From Marinobacter sp. (GTDB lineage Bacteria; Pseudomonadota; Gammaproteobacteria; Pseudomonadales; Oleiphilaceae), in contig JAGYIS010000008.1 of assembly GCA_018402255.1 (NCBI GenBank), positions 310,001-374,000 of the forward strand: DNA of 64,000 nt, written 5' to 3'. The notes under the pieces were generated by a model. That model worked only from the letters and a program-made list of their open reading frames with translations. It searched no databases and was not told where the DNA came from. This document shows positions 7,077 to 16,568 of the stretch, piece after piece. The position numbers were made by a program, and so were the translations under genes. Numbering within the stretch: the first letter of the stretch is position 1; every line of letters begins with the position of its first letter.

Positions 7077-8759
7077 ATGGCCGTAGACCCGAAGAAGCAG
7101 ACGTCCTTGCATTGCCTGTATTACTGGGCCGAACAAACGCCAGACAACGTGTACCTGACTCAGCCCTACCCCGATGGGCATGTGGAAGATATCACCTGGG
7201 CCGAAGCCGCTGACCAGGTGTCGCGGATGGCGGCGCACTTGAATAGCCTTGGTTTGCCGGAGCACAGCAACCTGGGGATATTGGGCAAGAACAGCGCCCA
7301 CTGGATTCTTGCAGATCTGGCTATCTGGGCGGCTGGCCACGTCAGTGTCCCCCTATACCCGACCTTGAACGGCGAGACCGCCGCCTATGTGCTTGAGCAC
7401 AGCGAGGCGAAACTGCTGTTCCTGGGCAAGCTGGATGGCACCGCCGACGGCTGGCACGACATCAAGCATCATATTCCGGCGGATCTTCCGATTGTATCAC
7501 TGCCGCTATCGCCGCGAGACGACACACCCAAATGGCAGGAGATCATCAAAGAGCAGTCTCCGGCGGAACCTAAACTGCCCGATCCAGACGCACTGGCCAC
7601 CATTGTATATACCTCTGGCAGCACCGGTCGGCCGAAAGGGGTGATGCACAGCTTCCGCACCATGATTTCGGTGGCGGACGGCCTGCAGCAGTTATTCCCG
7701 GTATCGTCCAGCGAGCGCATGCTGTCTTACCTGCCGCTGGCCCACGTTGCCGAGCGCGCCGCCGTGGAAACCCAGTCGTTGTATTACGGTTTTCATCTTT
7801 ACTTCGCCAACTCACTGGACACCTTTCAGGAAGACCTGCAGCGAGCACGGCCAACCCTGTTCTTCTCGGTACCGCGCCTGTGGATGAAGTTCTATCTTGG
7901 CGTAAACGCCAAACTACCGCCGAAGAAACAGAAAATTCTGTTCAACATACCCATCCTCAATTCCCTGATAAAAAAGAAAGTGCTCAAGCAGCTTGGCCTT
8001 GATCACTGCCGGGCCGCCTTAACGGGTGCCGCACCTCTATCCGGAGAAATTATTGGCTGGTACCGAAATCTGGGCCTGGAGCTGCTGGAGGTCTACGGTA
8101 TGTCAGAGAACTTTGGATATTCCCACTGCAACCGACCCGGCAAGGCAAAAGTGGGCAGTGTGGGCATGGCCAATCCGGGTGTTTCGCACCGCATTGGCGA
8201 CGGTGGTGAGGTTCAGGTCAAGAGCCCGGGCCAGATGCTGGGCTATTACAAGAACGAGGAGAAGACCAGGGAAGACCTGACAGACGACGGCTTCCTGAAA
8301 ACCGGAGACATGGGCGAAATCGACCAGAACGGTTACCTGCGTATTACCGGCCGGGTGAAGGATCTTTTCAAAACTTCCAAAGGCAAGTACGTGGTGCCGG
8401 TGCCCATCGAAAACCGCTTCAATCATCCGAAAGCCGAAGTGGTATGCGTGGCTGGTGCCAACCAGTCGCAACCCTGCCTGATGGTTCTGCTGTCAGAAGA
8501 AGCCCGGGATGAGCTGGATCGCGGTGCCGATCGTAGCGAGTTGGAACAGGAACTGACCCGGGAGCTGGATGCGGTCAATGCAGAAAGTGAGTCCCACGAA
8601 AAAGTCGCATTTGTGGTGGTGGTCAAGGAGCCCTGGACCATGGAGAACGGCATGCTGACCCCAACCATGAAGATCAAGCGGAATGTGATCGAGGACTTTT
8701 ACAACCAGAAAATGGACAGCTGGTTTGAGCAGAAGCGTAAAGTGATCTGGGAGTTCTGA
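7077..8759 (+). CDS. Long-chain acyl-CoA synthetase (AMP-binding enzyme)
   Basis: A ligase that activates a fatty acid to acyl-AMP and then acyl-CoA, at the cytoplasmic membrane face. The ATP-binding motif VYTSGSTGRPKG lies near 177-188, followed by LPLAHVAER, EVYGMSEN (A5-type), and ITGRVKDLFKTSKGKYVVP near 420. The sequence style fits the eukaryote-like COG1022 group rather than E. coli FadD. AAAAGGGAG precedes the ATG. It is a single-gene unit bounded by a clear terminator and fits the alkane/fatty-acid theme of the window. Confidence 0.9.
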   Translation: MAVDPKKQTSLHCLYYWAEQTPDNVYLTQPYPDGHVEDITWAEAADQVSRMAAHLNSLGLPEHSNLGILGKNSAHWILADLAIWAAGHVSVPLYPTLNGETAAYVLEHSEAKLLFLGKLDGTADGWHDIKHHIPADLPIVSLPLSPRDDTPKWQEIIKEQSPAEPKLPDPDALATIVYTSGSTGRPKGVMHSFRTMISVADGLQQLFPVSSSERMLSYLPLAHVAERAAVETQSLYYGFHLYFANSLDTFQEDLQRARPTLFFSVPRLWMKFYLGVNAKLPPKKQKILFNIPILNSLIKKKVLKQLGLDHCRAALTGAAPLSGEIIGWYRNLGLELLEVYGMSENFGYSHCNRPGKAKVGSVGMANPGVSHRIGDGGEVQVKSPGQMLGYYKNEEKTREDLTDDGFLKTGDMGEIDQNGYLRITGRVKDLFKTSKGKYVVPVPIENRFNHPKAEVVCVAGANQSQPCLMVLLSEEARDELDRGADRSELEQELTRELDAVNAESESHEKVAFVVVVKEPWTMENGMLTPTMKIKRNVIEDFYNQKMDSWFEQKRKVIWEF

Positions 8760-8777
8760 TCCGGCCCGTTGAACAAT

Positions 8778-8814
8778 AAAAAACGCCGACATGTTTCCAT
8801 GTCGGCGTTTTTTT
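8778..8814. terminator. Bidirectional rho-independent terminator
   Basis: A stem AAACGCCGACATG / CATGTCGGCGTTT with a short TTTC loop is followed by seven T on the plus strand and preceded by six A, so it can also work for the minus-strand small gene at 8844-9038. Confidence 0.93.
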
Positions 8815-8843
8815 ATGCCTTGGCCTTGACGGCCAGGTTGCTA

Positions 8844-9038
8844 TCAGTGGCTGCTTTGAACCGGGGAGATCTCTTGCGCTACCTCCGCGGCTTTGCGATT
8901 GAAAACGCGAACCTTTCGACTGATAAACTGCATCGCCTGCTTGGCAGCATTGCGAGTATACTGGCGCCTGACCTCAGTACTGTTGTGGAGGATACTGGAC
9001 GGCAGCGGGTTTACGGTTGCGATATGGTTCTGAGTCAT
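8844..9038 (-). CDS. Small basic protein of unknown function (64 aa)
   Basis: The product has 64 residues rich in Arg, Lys and Gln, with a helical middle (RNAAKQAMQFISRKVRVFNRK, broken by polar residues). No membrane segment or signal peptide is seen. The evidence for a real gene is an AAGGAGG eight bases before the ATG, a -35/-10 pair upstream at 9095-9123, and a shared terminator downstream. It is divergent from the LysR gene, so that regulator may control it. Confidence 0.65.
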   Translation of the reverse strand: MTQNHIATVNPLPSSILHNSTEVRRQYTRNAAKQAMQFISRKVRVFNRKAAEVAQEISPVQSSH

Positions 9039-9094
9039 AGCGCCTTCCTCCTTATCTGGTGGATTAATTAGTTATCTATCTTTAATTTAAAACT

Positions 9095-9123
9095 ATTCTA
9101 GGGGTTCTTATTTGCAGTTTGAA
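9095..9123 (-). promoter_or_regulatory. Sigma-70 promoter of the small basic protein gene
   Basis: On the minus strand, TTCAAA (9118-9123) and TAGAAT (9095-9100) are separated by 17 bp, 56 bases before the start. An ATTTGCA / TGCAAAT inverted pair at 9110-9116 and 9147-9153 overlaps the region between the divergent genes and could be the LysR-protein site. Confidence 0.5.
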
Positions 9124-9164
9124 TACGTTAAAATCCGTACTCGCGTTGCAAATATGCAGTAACT

Positions 9165-10064
9165 ATGGACTGGGATTATCTTCGATATATAAGAGCTCTG
9201 GCAATAGGTGGAACGCTCGCGAAAGCCGGTGAAATGCTGGGCGTGCACCAAACCACTGTTTTACGACGACTTGATCAGATGGAAGAGTCGCTGGGTGTGC
9301 AGTTTTTTGAGCGCAATCGGGAAGGCTTGCAGCTCACCCCGGTGGGCGAAATGGTTTTTCGTGAGGCCCAGAAGCTTGCCACTGACGTGGAAAATCTGGA
9401 GCGTAAACTGGTCGGCGACGATGCCGCACCGGTCGGAAAGGTCAGAGTCGCCGCCGAAGACGTGATGATGAATGAGCTGCTCAGCCCAATTCTGGCTGAA
9501 CTGGTTCATGAGTATCCAGACATCGAGCTGGAAGTGCTGACCGATAACGATGTGGCTAATCTCAGTCACCGGGAAGCAGACTTGACGCTACGGCCGGAAA
9601 ACAAGCCTCAGGCGACTCTTGAGGGGACGCGCATTGCGTCTATTGAGTCCGCGGTTTACGGAGCGTCCCGATACTGCCGACGTAACCGGGGCATGGACGT
9701 AGAACATCATCCTGAGGCCTGTACCTGGATTATCCCGGATGAAAGTTTCAGCCATCTGGCCGCCGGCCGCTGGTATCGCAAACACCTCAAGAACGTGACC
9801 TCGGTGATTCGCTGTAACAGCTTGCAGTCCATGGTTGCCCTGGCGAGAGCCGGGGCAGGGCTGGCGGTTTTACCTTGCTATCTTGGTGAGGCCGCGAAAG
9901 AGTTGCGTCGGTTGTCAGATCCCCTCGACGGTGAAAGCGTGGACCTTTGGCTGCACGTCAATCAGGACACCCAGCAAATGGCCCGGGTTCGGATTGTGAT
10001 GGAGTTTCTCGTGGAGCGCCTGAAAGCTTTGGAATCCGTTATCGAAATCAGCAGTCCGCTTTGA
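9165..10064 (+). CDS. LysR family transcriptional regulator
   Basis: The product is 299 residues. The N-terminal winged helix-turn-helix is clear (GTLAKAGEMLGVHQTTVLRR, about 15-34), and the rest is a two-lobed effector domain ending with the common GAGLAVLPCYLGE strand. The helix-turn-helix resembles the LysR subgroup with a VHQTTV recognition helix. The effector is unknown. It is divergent from the small basic protein gene and ends two bases before the convergent transglycosylase gene. Confidence 0.92.
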   Translation: MDWDYLRYIRALAIGGTLAKAGEMLGVHQTTVLRRLDQMEESLGVQFFERNREGLQLTPVGEMVFREAQKLATDVENLERKLVGDDAAPVGKVRVAAEDVMMNELLSPILAELVHEYPDIELEVLTDNDVANLSHREADLTLRPENKPQATLEGTRIASIESAVYGASRYCRRNRGMDVEHHPEACTWIIPDESFSHLAAGRWYRKHLKNVTSVIRCNSLQSMVALARAGAGLAVLPCYLGEAAKELRRLSDPLDGESVDLWLHVNQDTQQMARVRIVMEFLVERLKALESVIEISSPL

Positions 10065-10066
10065 GC

Positions 10067-10795
10067 TTAGTCATCGGATTGGCAGAACGGCCAAAACTGA
10101 TACCAGCGCCAGCACTGGAAGTCGGCTTCGCACTGTTTTAGCTGGTTGTCATAACGGAAGGCGCGGTTCTGAACCCGTTGGGCCAGATTCATAATGGCCG
10201 GCTTTTGCTCGAATGAGCGCCGGGCATAACCACCCCGTCCTTCGTGATAGGCCAGGTAAAGCTGGCGGGGTGCCGTCAGTGGAATGTCCAGGTGTTGATG
10301 GCTGAGGTGGTTGTACCAGCCAACAAAATCCAGCGCGTACTGCATGTCGGTGCGCACCGTGCGCCAGGTGGTTTCGTTGGCGATCAGGTATTCGCCCCAT
10401 GCGGGGTCAAGCGCTTGCGCATAACCCAGAGCGGTGGTGGGGCGTGTCCAGGGTATCCGGCCCCAGAGTTTGGTGCGCGGTGGCCGGGCGTGGCTGCGGA
10501 ATGACGATTCGTAATAGACAAAGGCCAGTTGCGTCGCGATGGGGGTGCCCCATTTTTCCTGGGAGGCACGAGCGTAGTCGTACCAGACCGTGTGCTCCCG
10601 GAAGATGTCGCAGATGTTCTCCGGACGGCTTGGTGGTTCAGGTGCCAGAAGGCTGAAACGGAGCGTGGCCCAGACGCCGATGATCAGCCCCAGTATTGGC
10701 AGGCCATACCAGCTCAGGCGGGACCGCCAGACATTAAATCGCTTGTTGTGGATTTTTCTGTGTTTTCCGGTCTTTCTGCGAATCATCCCTACCAA
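10067..10795 (-). CDS. Membrane-anchored lytic transglycosylase-like protein (SLT domain)
   Basis: The product is 242 residues with a basic N-terminus, one membrane segment (about 30-50) and a periplasmic domain. YYESSFRSHARPP (Glu near 96) resembles the catalytic Glu motif of soluble-type lytic transglycosylases, and ALGYAQALDPAWGEY and LAYHEGRGGYAR match later SLT motifs. It should cut peptidoglycan glycan strands. The start is uncertain: TTG at 10795 has a GGAG at good spacing, while ATG at 10786 does not. Confidence 0.8.
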   Translation of the reverse strand: MVGMIRRKTGKHRKIHNKRFNVWRSRLSWYGLPILGLIIGVWATLRFSLLAPEPPSRPENICDIFREHTVWYDYARASQEKWGTPIATQLAFVYYESSFRSHARPPRTKLWGRIPWTRPTTALGYAQALDPAWGEYLIANETTWRTVRTDMQYALDFVGWYNHLSHQHLDIPLTAPRQLYLAYHEGRGGYARRSFEQKPAIMNLAQRVQNRAFRYDNQLKQCEADFQCWRWYQFWPFCQSDD

Positions 10796-10884
10796 ACTGT
10801 CATCTCCGAAGGCCCTGGGCCGCTTGCCGGAATGCCTCCTGCCGTGTCATAACATCGGTGTTCCAGTAACAGGATAATAGTGAA

Positions 10885-11715
10885 ATGAGATTGATCTCCC
10901 TAGTTAAACCTCTTTTAGTCTCCGGACTTATGTTATCGGGCACCGCTTATGCTTCGCCCGGCGCTCAGGAGGTTCTGCAGGCGTCTCCGGTTGATGACAT
11001 CGTCGGCCAGTACCCGGAAATGATGAGCCAGGGCATCCGGGATGGTCTCAAGCAGAGTGGCCAGGTGCCCTCCATGGTGGCAGACACCATTGGTTACGTG
11101 GTCAGCAGCAGTTACCGGGCAGATGACATTGAGAAGAAGATCGTGTCGGGCCTTGAGGCGTCGTTGAGCAGTGCACAGCTTGAGGCGGTGAACGATTGGT
11201 ATCAGACCCCGGTGGCCCAAAAAATAGCTCAGGCCGAAATTGCTGCCTCTGCACCCGCCATTTGGCCTGAAATCCGCAGCCAGGCACCGGCGTTGAATGA
11301 AGCCAACAGGGATTCGGCAAGAGAAAAACTGTTTGATCGCTTTGATCGAGCCTCCCGTGCCACCGAGACCACGGTGGATACCACCATTGCAGTGCAACTG
11401 GGGCTTGCCACGGCCATGGCGGCGCTGAGCAGTGATTCTGTGCACTATGAGCAGTTGAGCAAACGTCTGGAAAGTCAGCGGTCCATGCTGCAGGGAATGG
11501 TTGGCCAGCAGGTTTACGACAGCTATCTGTTTACCTATCGCAACATCAGCCTGCAGGAAATGAATCTGTATATGGATTTTCTGGAGAGCGATGCGGGCTC
11601 AAGCTTTACGCGCGTGGTGACGGACAGCCTTCAGGAGGCTATTACTGCGCCGATTGAAAACATCGGTGTTCAGCTTGCCCGGTTTATGAACTTTGGGGCA
11701 GGTGAGTCTCGGTGA
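10885..11715 (+). CDS. DUF2059 domain periplasmic protein
   Basis: The product is 276 residues with a Sec signal peptide (cleavage after about SGTAYA). The central part has the DUF2059 pattern: helices ending in LSSAQLEAVNDWYQTPVAQKI, near 92-112. The family is widespread, secreted and of unknown function. AGGA lies about ten bases before the ATG. It is divergent from the transglycosylase gene, and a terminator follows at 11782. Confidence 0.8.
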   Translation: MRLISLVKPLLVSGLMLSGTAYASPGAQEVLQASPVDDIVGQYPEMMSQGIRDGLKQSGQVPSMVADTIGYVVSSSYRADDIEKKIVSGLEASLSSAQLEAVNDWYQTPVAQKIAQAEIAASAPAIWPEIRSQAPALNEANRDSAREKLFDRFDRASRATETTVDTTIAVQLGLATAMAALSSDSVHYEQLSKRLESQRSMLQGMVGQQVYDSYLFTYRNISLQEMNLYMDFLESDAGSSFTRVVTDSLQEAITAPIENIGVQLARFMNFGAGESR

Positions 11716-11781
11716 CTCCGCTTTAATTGCGTCCAGTCAACTTCTTGTATCGAGCGGGAAAATATAATGTCATAGGTTGTG

Positions 11782-11815
11782 ACGCCAGAGTCCGGATGGC
11801 TCTGGCGTATTTTTA
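11782..11815 (+). terminator. Rho-independent terminator after the DUF2059 gene
   Basis: The stem ACGCCAGAG / CTCTGGCGT is followed by ATTTTT. It lies just before the RND adaptor gene, showing that an apparent start codon at 11779 belongs to the hairpin and that the true start is at 11836. Confidence 0.85.
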
Positions 11816-11835
11816 CCTCTCGTACAGGAAGTTCT

Positions 11836-12960
11836 ATGTCTGTCCAAAAGCATTTCCCCCTCTCTATTCCATTAGTGTCGCTTTTCCTGATTGTTCTGTT
11901 TGTGTCTGGGTGTGAAAAAGACACGCCAGTGGTCGAGGATGTTGTCAGGCCCGCAAAAATGATGGTTTTGACAGAGGCATCCTCTATCGCCGCCAGGCGA
12001 TTCAGTGGTCGGGCTGAAGCCGCCGAGCGCTCAGCGTTGGCTTTCCGCGTGCCGGGACGGGTTGACGCTGTGTATTTTGACGTGGGCGATGAGGTTGCCC
12101 CCGGCGACCTGTTGGCAGAGCTGGATGCCCGCGATTTCAGGCTTAAAGTTCAGGAGCTGGAGTCTCAATTGGCCTCGGCCAATGCCGCTCTGGAGGAAGC
12201 TGAAAAAAACTACCGCCGCGCGGAAGAGCTGGTCGAGCGCGGGGTTATCAGTCAGTCGGAATTTGATCGGCTTGAGGGCGGTTTTCGCCGGGCCAGAGGG
12301 CAGCGGGACGCGGCCCTTGAAGGCCTGGAAACCGCACGGGCGGCTCTGGCTGACACGCGGTTGACGGCACCTTTCACCGGCGTTGTTAATCGTCGGATGG
12401 TGGAGCCTTTCGAACAGGTGAGCCCACAACAGCCGCAGTTCGTGATTGATGATATCTCCAGAATTGAAGTGACTGTTGCGGTTCCCGAGAGCCTGATCCG
12501 CTTTCGCAATCGGTTGGATCATGTCGATGTGTTCTTTCCCGCCCTGAGTGATTCTGCATTCTCCGCTCGTGTGCGCAGTGTCGGGCTGGATGTGGCGTCT
12601 GACAGTCAGGCCTACCCGGTCAGAGTGACTATTGAAAACAGTGATCGGGCGCTGCTGCCCGGCATGACCGCAGAGGTTTCGTTCCAGGCCAGTCTTGCCA
12701 ATACCGCCTGGGAAGGCAGCTTCCTGGTTCCGTTAACATCCCTCTTTGATCGAGACGGTGAAAGCCGGGTATGGGTATGGGATGCCGATAGCGGGGAGGT
12801 TTCATCCAGAATCGTCGAAGTACAGTCTTTGGAGCCCGAGGCGGTTCGGGTGACGGGCGATCTTGAAACTGGAATGAGAGTGATCACCGCTGGCGCTCAG
12901 CACCTTCGGGAGGGCCAGAGGGTGCGGAAGCTAGACACCGGTGAAGTGGTGGGATCATGA
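11836..12960 (+). CDS. RND efflux periplasmic adaptor (membrane fusion protein)
   Basis: The product is a 374-residue lipoprotein (lipobox FVSGC near 25) of the HlyD/MFP family, linking an inner-membrane RND pump to an outer-membrane channel. It shows the first lipoyl half (GRVDAVYFDVGDEVAPGD), a coiled hairpin with Glu- and Arg-rich heptads, the second lipoyl half (TAPFTGVVNRRMVEPFEQV) and a C-terminal barrel. ACAGGAAG precedes the start. The last four bases overlap the RND pump gene (ATGA). No outer-membrane factor gene follows. Confidence 0.9.
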   Translation: MSVQKHFPLSIPLVSLFLIVLFVSGCEKDTPVVEDVVRPAKMMVLTEASSIAARRFSGRAEAAERSALAFRVPGRVDAVYFDVGDEVAPGDLLAELDARDFRLKVQELESQLASANAALEEAEKNYRRAEELVERGVISQSEFDRLEGGFRRARGQRDAALEGLETARAALADTRLTAPFTGVVNRRMVEPFEQVSPQQPQFVIDDISRIEVTVAVPESLIRFRNRLDHVDVFFPALSDSAFSARVRSVGLDVASDSQAYPVRVTIENSDRALLPGMTAEVSFQASLANTAWEGSFLVPLTSLFDRDGESRVWVWDADSGEVSSRIVEVQSLEPEAVRVTGDLETGMRVITAGAQHLREGQRVRKLDTGEVVGS

Positions 12961-15900
12961 ATCGGGTGATTGCAGAAGCTTCGATTCGAAAGCACCGCGC
13001 CCTCGGCTTTACGGTGCTTGTTGTCGCCCTTATCGGTGTTTTTTCATTATTTAAGCTGGGTCAGCTGGAGGATCCGGAGTTTACTATTCGCACAGCCGTG
13101 GTCATTACACAGTATCCCGGCGCCGATGCCCATCGGGTCGAACAGGAAGTGACGGAGGTGCTCGAACGGGAGATTCAGCAACTCGGTGAGCTGGATGAGC
13201 TGGAGTCTTTCAGTCGGGAAGGCGTGTCTGTCATCTACGTTCATGTTGGTGAGCAATACGGCGGTGAGCAGCTCAGGCAGATATGGGATGAGCTTCGGAA
13301 GAAGGTCTTCCGGGCGTCGGCTGAACTGCCGGGTACGGTTCGCGGCCCGCTTGTGAATGACGAGTTCGGTGACGTCTACAGTTCTCTGCTGTCTGTAACC
13401 GGAGACGGCTATAGCTATGCCGAACTCAGCGACATTACTGATTTTCTGAGGCAGGAGCTGCTCAGGGTTGATCAGGTCGGTAAAGTTGAAATATTCGGAG
13501 ACCAGGGTGAGCGTGTGTTTCTCGAAACCAGTCGCGCCAAGATCGCCGAACTGGGATTAACGCCGAATCTTGTGGTTGCCGCTCTGCAGCGGCAAAACGT
13601 GGTAGCACCGGGTGGCATGGTGGATTTGGGGCCCCGGCGGCTGGGTATATACGCAACGGGCGTGTTGCAGTCGGTAGAGGAGCTGGCTGAATTGGCGATT
13701 CGTAGCCCGATATCCGGCCAGTTAATTCGGGTGTCTGACTTTGCTGAGGTGCATCGTGGTTACGCAGAGCCGCCCGAAGCCATGTTGCGGTTTAATGGTC
13801 AGGCAGCGCTTTCACTGGGGGTTGTCCCTGTTGCCGGCGCCAATATCGTTGACTTGAATGAACGGATTCAGTCGACCCTTGGTCAGCTGGAAGAGCAATT
13901 GCCGGTAGGTGTGGAAGTCGGTGCCATAGCACTCCAGGCGAACCAGGTAGAACAGGCTATTGGAGAGTTTGTTACCAGCCTGGTGACGGCTGTGATGATC
14001 GTGATCGGGGTTTTGATGCTGTCCCTGGGGTTCCGGACCGGGTTGATTGTCAGTGTCGGTGTGCCTCTGACAATCATGGCAACGTTTGTGTGCATGTTCC
14101 TGATGAACATCGATCTGCACCGGGTTTCACTGGGCGCGCTGGTGATTGTCCTGGGCATGTTGGTTGATAACGCGATTGTTGTTTCTGAGCTCATTCAGAC
14201 CCGGATGCGCCAGGGAGTCGACCGGCTCGAGGCTATTACCCAGTCGGTCGCTGAAACCTTTTGGCCCCTGCTGTCGGCAACATTGATCGCAATACTGGCG
14301 TTTTCTCCGATAGTACTGACGCAAACGACGACCGGTGAATTTACCCGGTCACTGTTCTGGGTGGTCGCGGCGAGTTTGTTGATTTCATGGATTCTGGCGA
14401 TGACGTTTACGCCTCTACTTGCCCACCGTTACCTGAAAGCCGGCGCAGACTCGGGCGACAGCGACGGTGTCCGGGCGCGTTTCTATGGGTTCTGTGAGCG
14501 AGCTTATCACCGGGTTTTGGCTTACAAAGGGGTTACGCTGACGGTTATTGGTGGAGCCTTTCTGGCGGCGATGCTGGCGTTCACTCTGATTCCTCAGATA
14601 TTTTTCCCGCCGGCCCAGCGAGCGCAGTTTCTGGTTGATTACTGGTTGCCGGAAGGGAGCCGGATAGAGCAAACCGCGAACGACATGTCGGAGATCGAGA
14701 CCTTTTTGCTCGACCAACCGGGCGTCAGCAACATTACGTCGTTTATTGGTGAAGGCGCTCCTCGGTTCTACCTGCCCATGATTCCCGAACCGGCGAACCC
14801 GGCATTTGGACAGATCCTGGTCAACCTGGATTCAGTCGACCGGCTGGAGGACACCATGCAGGCAGTTGCAGTCCAGCTGCGCTCTGCGTTTCCCGACGCT
14901 CAGCCACGAGTGCGTGCCATGCAGCTTGGGGAGCCGGTTCGTTTCCCGTTACAACTGAGGGTAACCGGGCCTGATCAGCAGAAGCTTCGAGACCTTGCTT
15001 CAGAGTTGGGCGCGATTATGGCTGCAACGCCTGGCGTGGCCGATTTGCGGGACGACTGGCGGCAAGCGCGACCACGGATTACCGTTGAAGTGGATCAGGA
15101 CCGGGCTCGGCGCAGTGGTGTTTCGTCAACGGCGATCAATGATGCTTTGAACACGGCGTTCGCTGGGCAAGCGATCGGCCTGTACCACGAGGATGACAAA
15201 CGTATTCCGATTATCTGGCGATTCCCATTGAGTGAGCGGGCCGACCCCTCCCGCATCGAAACCATGGTTGTCTGGCCAGATGAGGGCAGAACGCCGGTGC
15301 CTCTGGCGCAAATGGCGACCGTCAACCTCGAGTGGGGGCCAGGCATGATCTGGCGCCACGATCGTGAGCGGGCCATTACTCTGCAGGCAGACCTGCATCC
15401 GGACCAAACCGCAGCGAACGTTCAGGGTCGCATCGACGATGCCATCGCCGGGTTTGAGATGCCGGCGGGTTATCGTACCTATTGGGATGGTGAAGTGGCG
15501 CAGGCCGCTGAAGCCAGGGCAGGTGTGCTGGCGCCGGTACCGGTGGTGCTGGGTTTGATGATTCTGGTTCTGATGTTCCAGTTCAACAGCTACCGAAAAA
15601 CCCTGTTGGTCATGATGACCGTGCCGCTGGGTGTCATTGGAGTAACGGCAGGCTTGCTGGTGTTCAACCAACCCTTCGGTTTTATGGCGCTGTTGGGGAC
15701 GATGAGCCTGTCCGGGATGATTATCCGGAATGCCGTGGTCATGATCGAGCAGATAGAACTTGAGCAGCAACGGCAGCAGGATTATTACAATGCGCTGGTG
15801 GCGGCTGCGGTCAGCAGGGTCCGGCCTATTGTTCTGACCACGCTGACGACGGTACTGGGTCTCTTGCCGCTGGCATTATCCGGACCATTCTGGGCACCCA

Positions 15901-16007
15901 TGGCGATTGCGATCATGGTCGGACTGGGACTTTCTGCGGTGCTTACCCTGGTATTTGTGCCGGTCGGCTATGCCTTTTTGTTCAAGGTCCGGAAGCAGGC
16001 AGTGTAA
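12957..16007 (+). CDS. RND efflux transporter permease
   Basis: The product is a 1016-residue inner-membrane proton-driven pump, normal for the AcrB/MexB superfamily. It has TM1, a large periplasmic loop, a TM2-6 cluster including GMLVDNAIVVSE (the acidic proton-relay site, here Asp-Asn rather than Asp-Asp), a second large loop, and TM8-12 with GMIIRNAVVMIEQIE. The Asp-Asn form and the KLGQLEDPEF segment are typical of a branch often called multidrug efflux in annotation. The substrate is unknown. It is translationally coupled to the adaptor. Confidence 0.92.
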   Translation: MNRVIAEASIRKHRALGFTVLVVALIGVFSLFKLGQLEDPEFTIRTAVVITQYPGADAHRVEQEVTEVLEREIQQLGELDELESFSREGVSVIYVHVGEQYGGEQLRQIWDELRKKVFRASAELPGTVRGPLVNDEFGDVYSSLLSVTGDGYSYAELSDITDFLRQELLRVDQVGKVEIFGDQGERVFLETSRAKIAELGLTPNLVVAALQRQNVVAPGGMVDLGPRRLGIYATGVLQSVEELAELAIRSPISGQLIRVSDFAEVHRGYAEPPEAMLRFNGQAALSLGVVPVAGANIVDLNERIQSTLGQLEEQLPVGVEVGAIALQANQVEQAIGEFVTSLVTAVMIVIGVLMLSLGFRTGLIVSVGVPLTIMATFVCMFLMNIDLHRVSLGALVIVLGMLVDNAIVVSELIQTRMRQGVDRLEAITQSVAETFWPLLSATLIAILAFSPIVLTQTTTGEFTRSLFWVVAASLLISWILAMTFTPLLAHRYLKAGADSGDSDGVRARFYGFCERAYHRVLAYKGVTLTVIGGAFLAAMLAFTLIPQIFFPPAQRAQFLVDYWLPEGSRIEQTANDMSEIETFLLDQPGVSNITSFIGEGAPRFYLPMIPEPANPAFGQILVNLDSVDRLEDTMQAVAVQLRSAFPDAQPRVRAMQLGEPVRFPLQLRVTGPDQQKLRDLASELGAIMAATPGVADLRDDWRQARPRITVEVDQDRARRSGVSSTAINDALNTAFAGQAIGLYHEDDKRIPIIWRFPLSERADPSRIETMVVWPDEGRTPVPLAQMATVNLEWGPGMIWRHDRERAITLQADLHPDQTAANVQGRIDDAIAGFEMPAGYRTYWDGEVAQAAEARAGVLAPVPVVLGLMILVLMFQFNSYRKTLLVMMTVPLGVIGVTAGLLVFNQPFGFMALLGTMSLSGMIIRNAVVMIEQIELEQQRQQDYYNALVAAAVSRVRPIVLTTLTTVLGLLPLALSGPFWAPMAIAIMVGLGLSAVLTLVFVPVGYAFLFKVRKQAV

Positions 16008-16067
16008 CTGCTGGAAGAAAACCCGAATTGAGGGGGATGTGACTGGCAGGGAACGCTCAATGACCGT

Positions 16068-16098
16068 GCCGTCTGCAGGTTCTGGCCCTGCAGACGGC
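16068..16098. terminator. Hairpin between convergent RND and ppiC genes
   Basis: A 12-bp perfect stem (GCCGTCTGCAGG and its complement) lies between two convergent genes. The T-run after it is weak (GGGCTTTCCT), so it may be an inefficient terminator. Confidence 0.55.
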
Positions 16099-16107
16099 GG
16101 GCTTTCC

Positions 16108-16386
16108 TCAGCTGCGGGAAGTAACTTCCAGCAGGTGATAACCAAACTGAGTCTTGATCGGACCCATAACGGTGTTCAGTTCACCGCTGAATACCGCCTT
16201 GTCGAACTCGGGAACCATCTGGCCCGGTCCAAAAGAGCCCAAGTCGCCGCCGTTACGGCCAGACGGGCAAGAAGAATGCTGCTTGGCCGCTTCTGCGAAA
16301 TCCTGGCCACCTTCAATCGCCTTTTTCAGTTCTTCGCATTTCGCTTCGCTGTCTACCAGAATGTGGCGTGCTGTTGCTTGTGCCAT
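16108..16386 (-). CDS. ppiC: Parvulin-type peptidyl-prolyl isomerase
   Basis: A small single-domain parvulin of 92 residues that catalyses proline cis-trans isomerisation, probably cytoplasmic since there is no signal peptide. The family signature is complete: ARHILV at the start, then GGDLGSFGPGQMVPEFDKAVF and a final QFGYHLLEV strand. The start at 16386 has AGG nine bases upstream; ATG 16392 would leave only three. Confidence 0.93.
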   Translation of the reverse strand: MAQATARHILVDSEAKCEELKKAIEGGQDFAEAAKQHSSCPSGRNGGDLGSFGPGQMVPEFDKAVFSGELNTVMGPIKTQFGYHLLEVTSRS

Positions 16387-16568
16387 GATCATTATCCTGT
16401 TGCTGGATGGATGGGAATCTCAGAACCGAATGCTGCCCGCACAGCCGGCCTGAGGCAAGCGCTTTTTATCCGTGTTTCTGCGGCCTCACAGTCCTGCGTG
16501 CAAACCTGTACAATGCCGGCTTTCTTTTGCCGGCGCGGCGCTGGCCCTCACGCTGATAGGTTCTTTTC

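Noticed and set aside
11779..11835. Upstream start of the RND adaptor at 11779
   Set aside because: It lies inside the terminator hairpin; the signal peptide and ribosome site support 11836.
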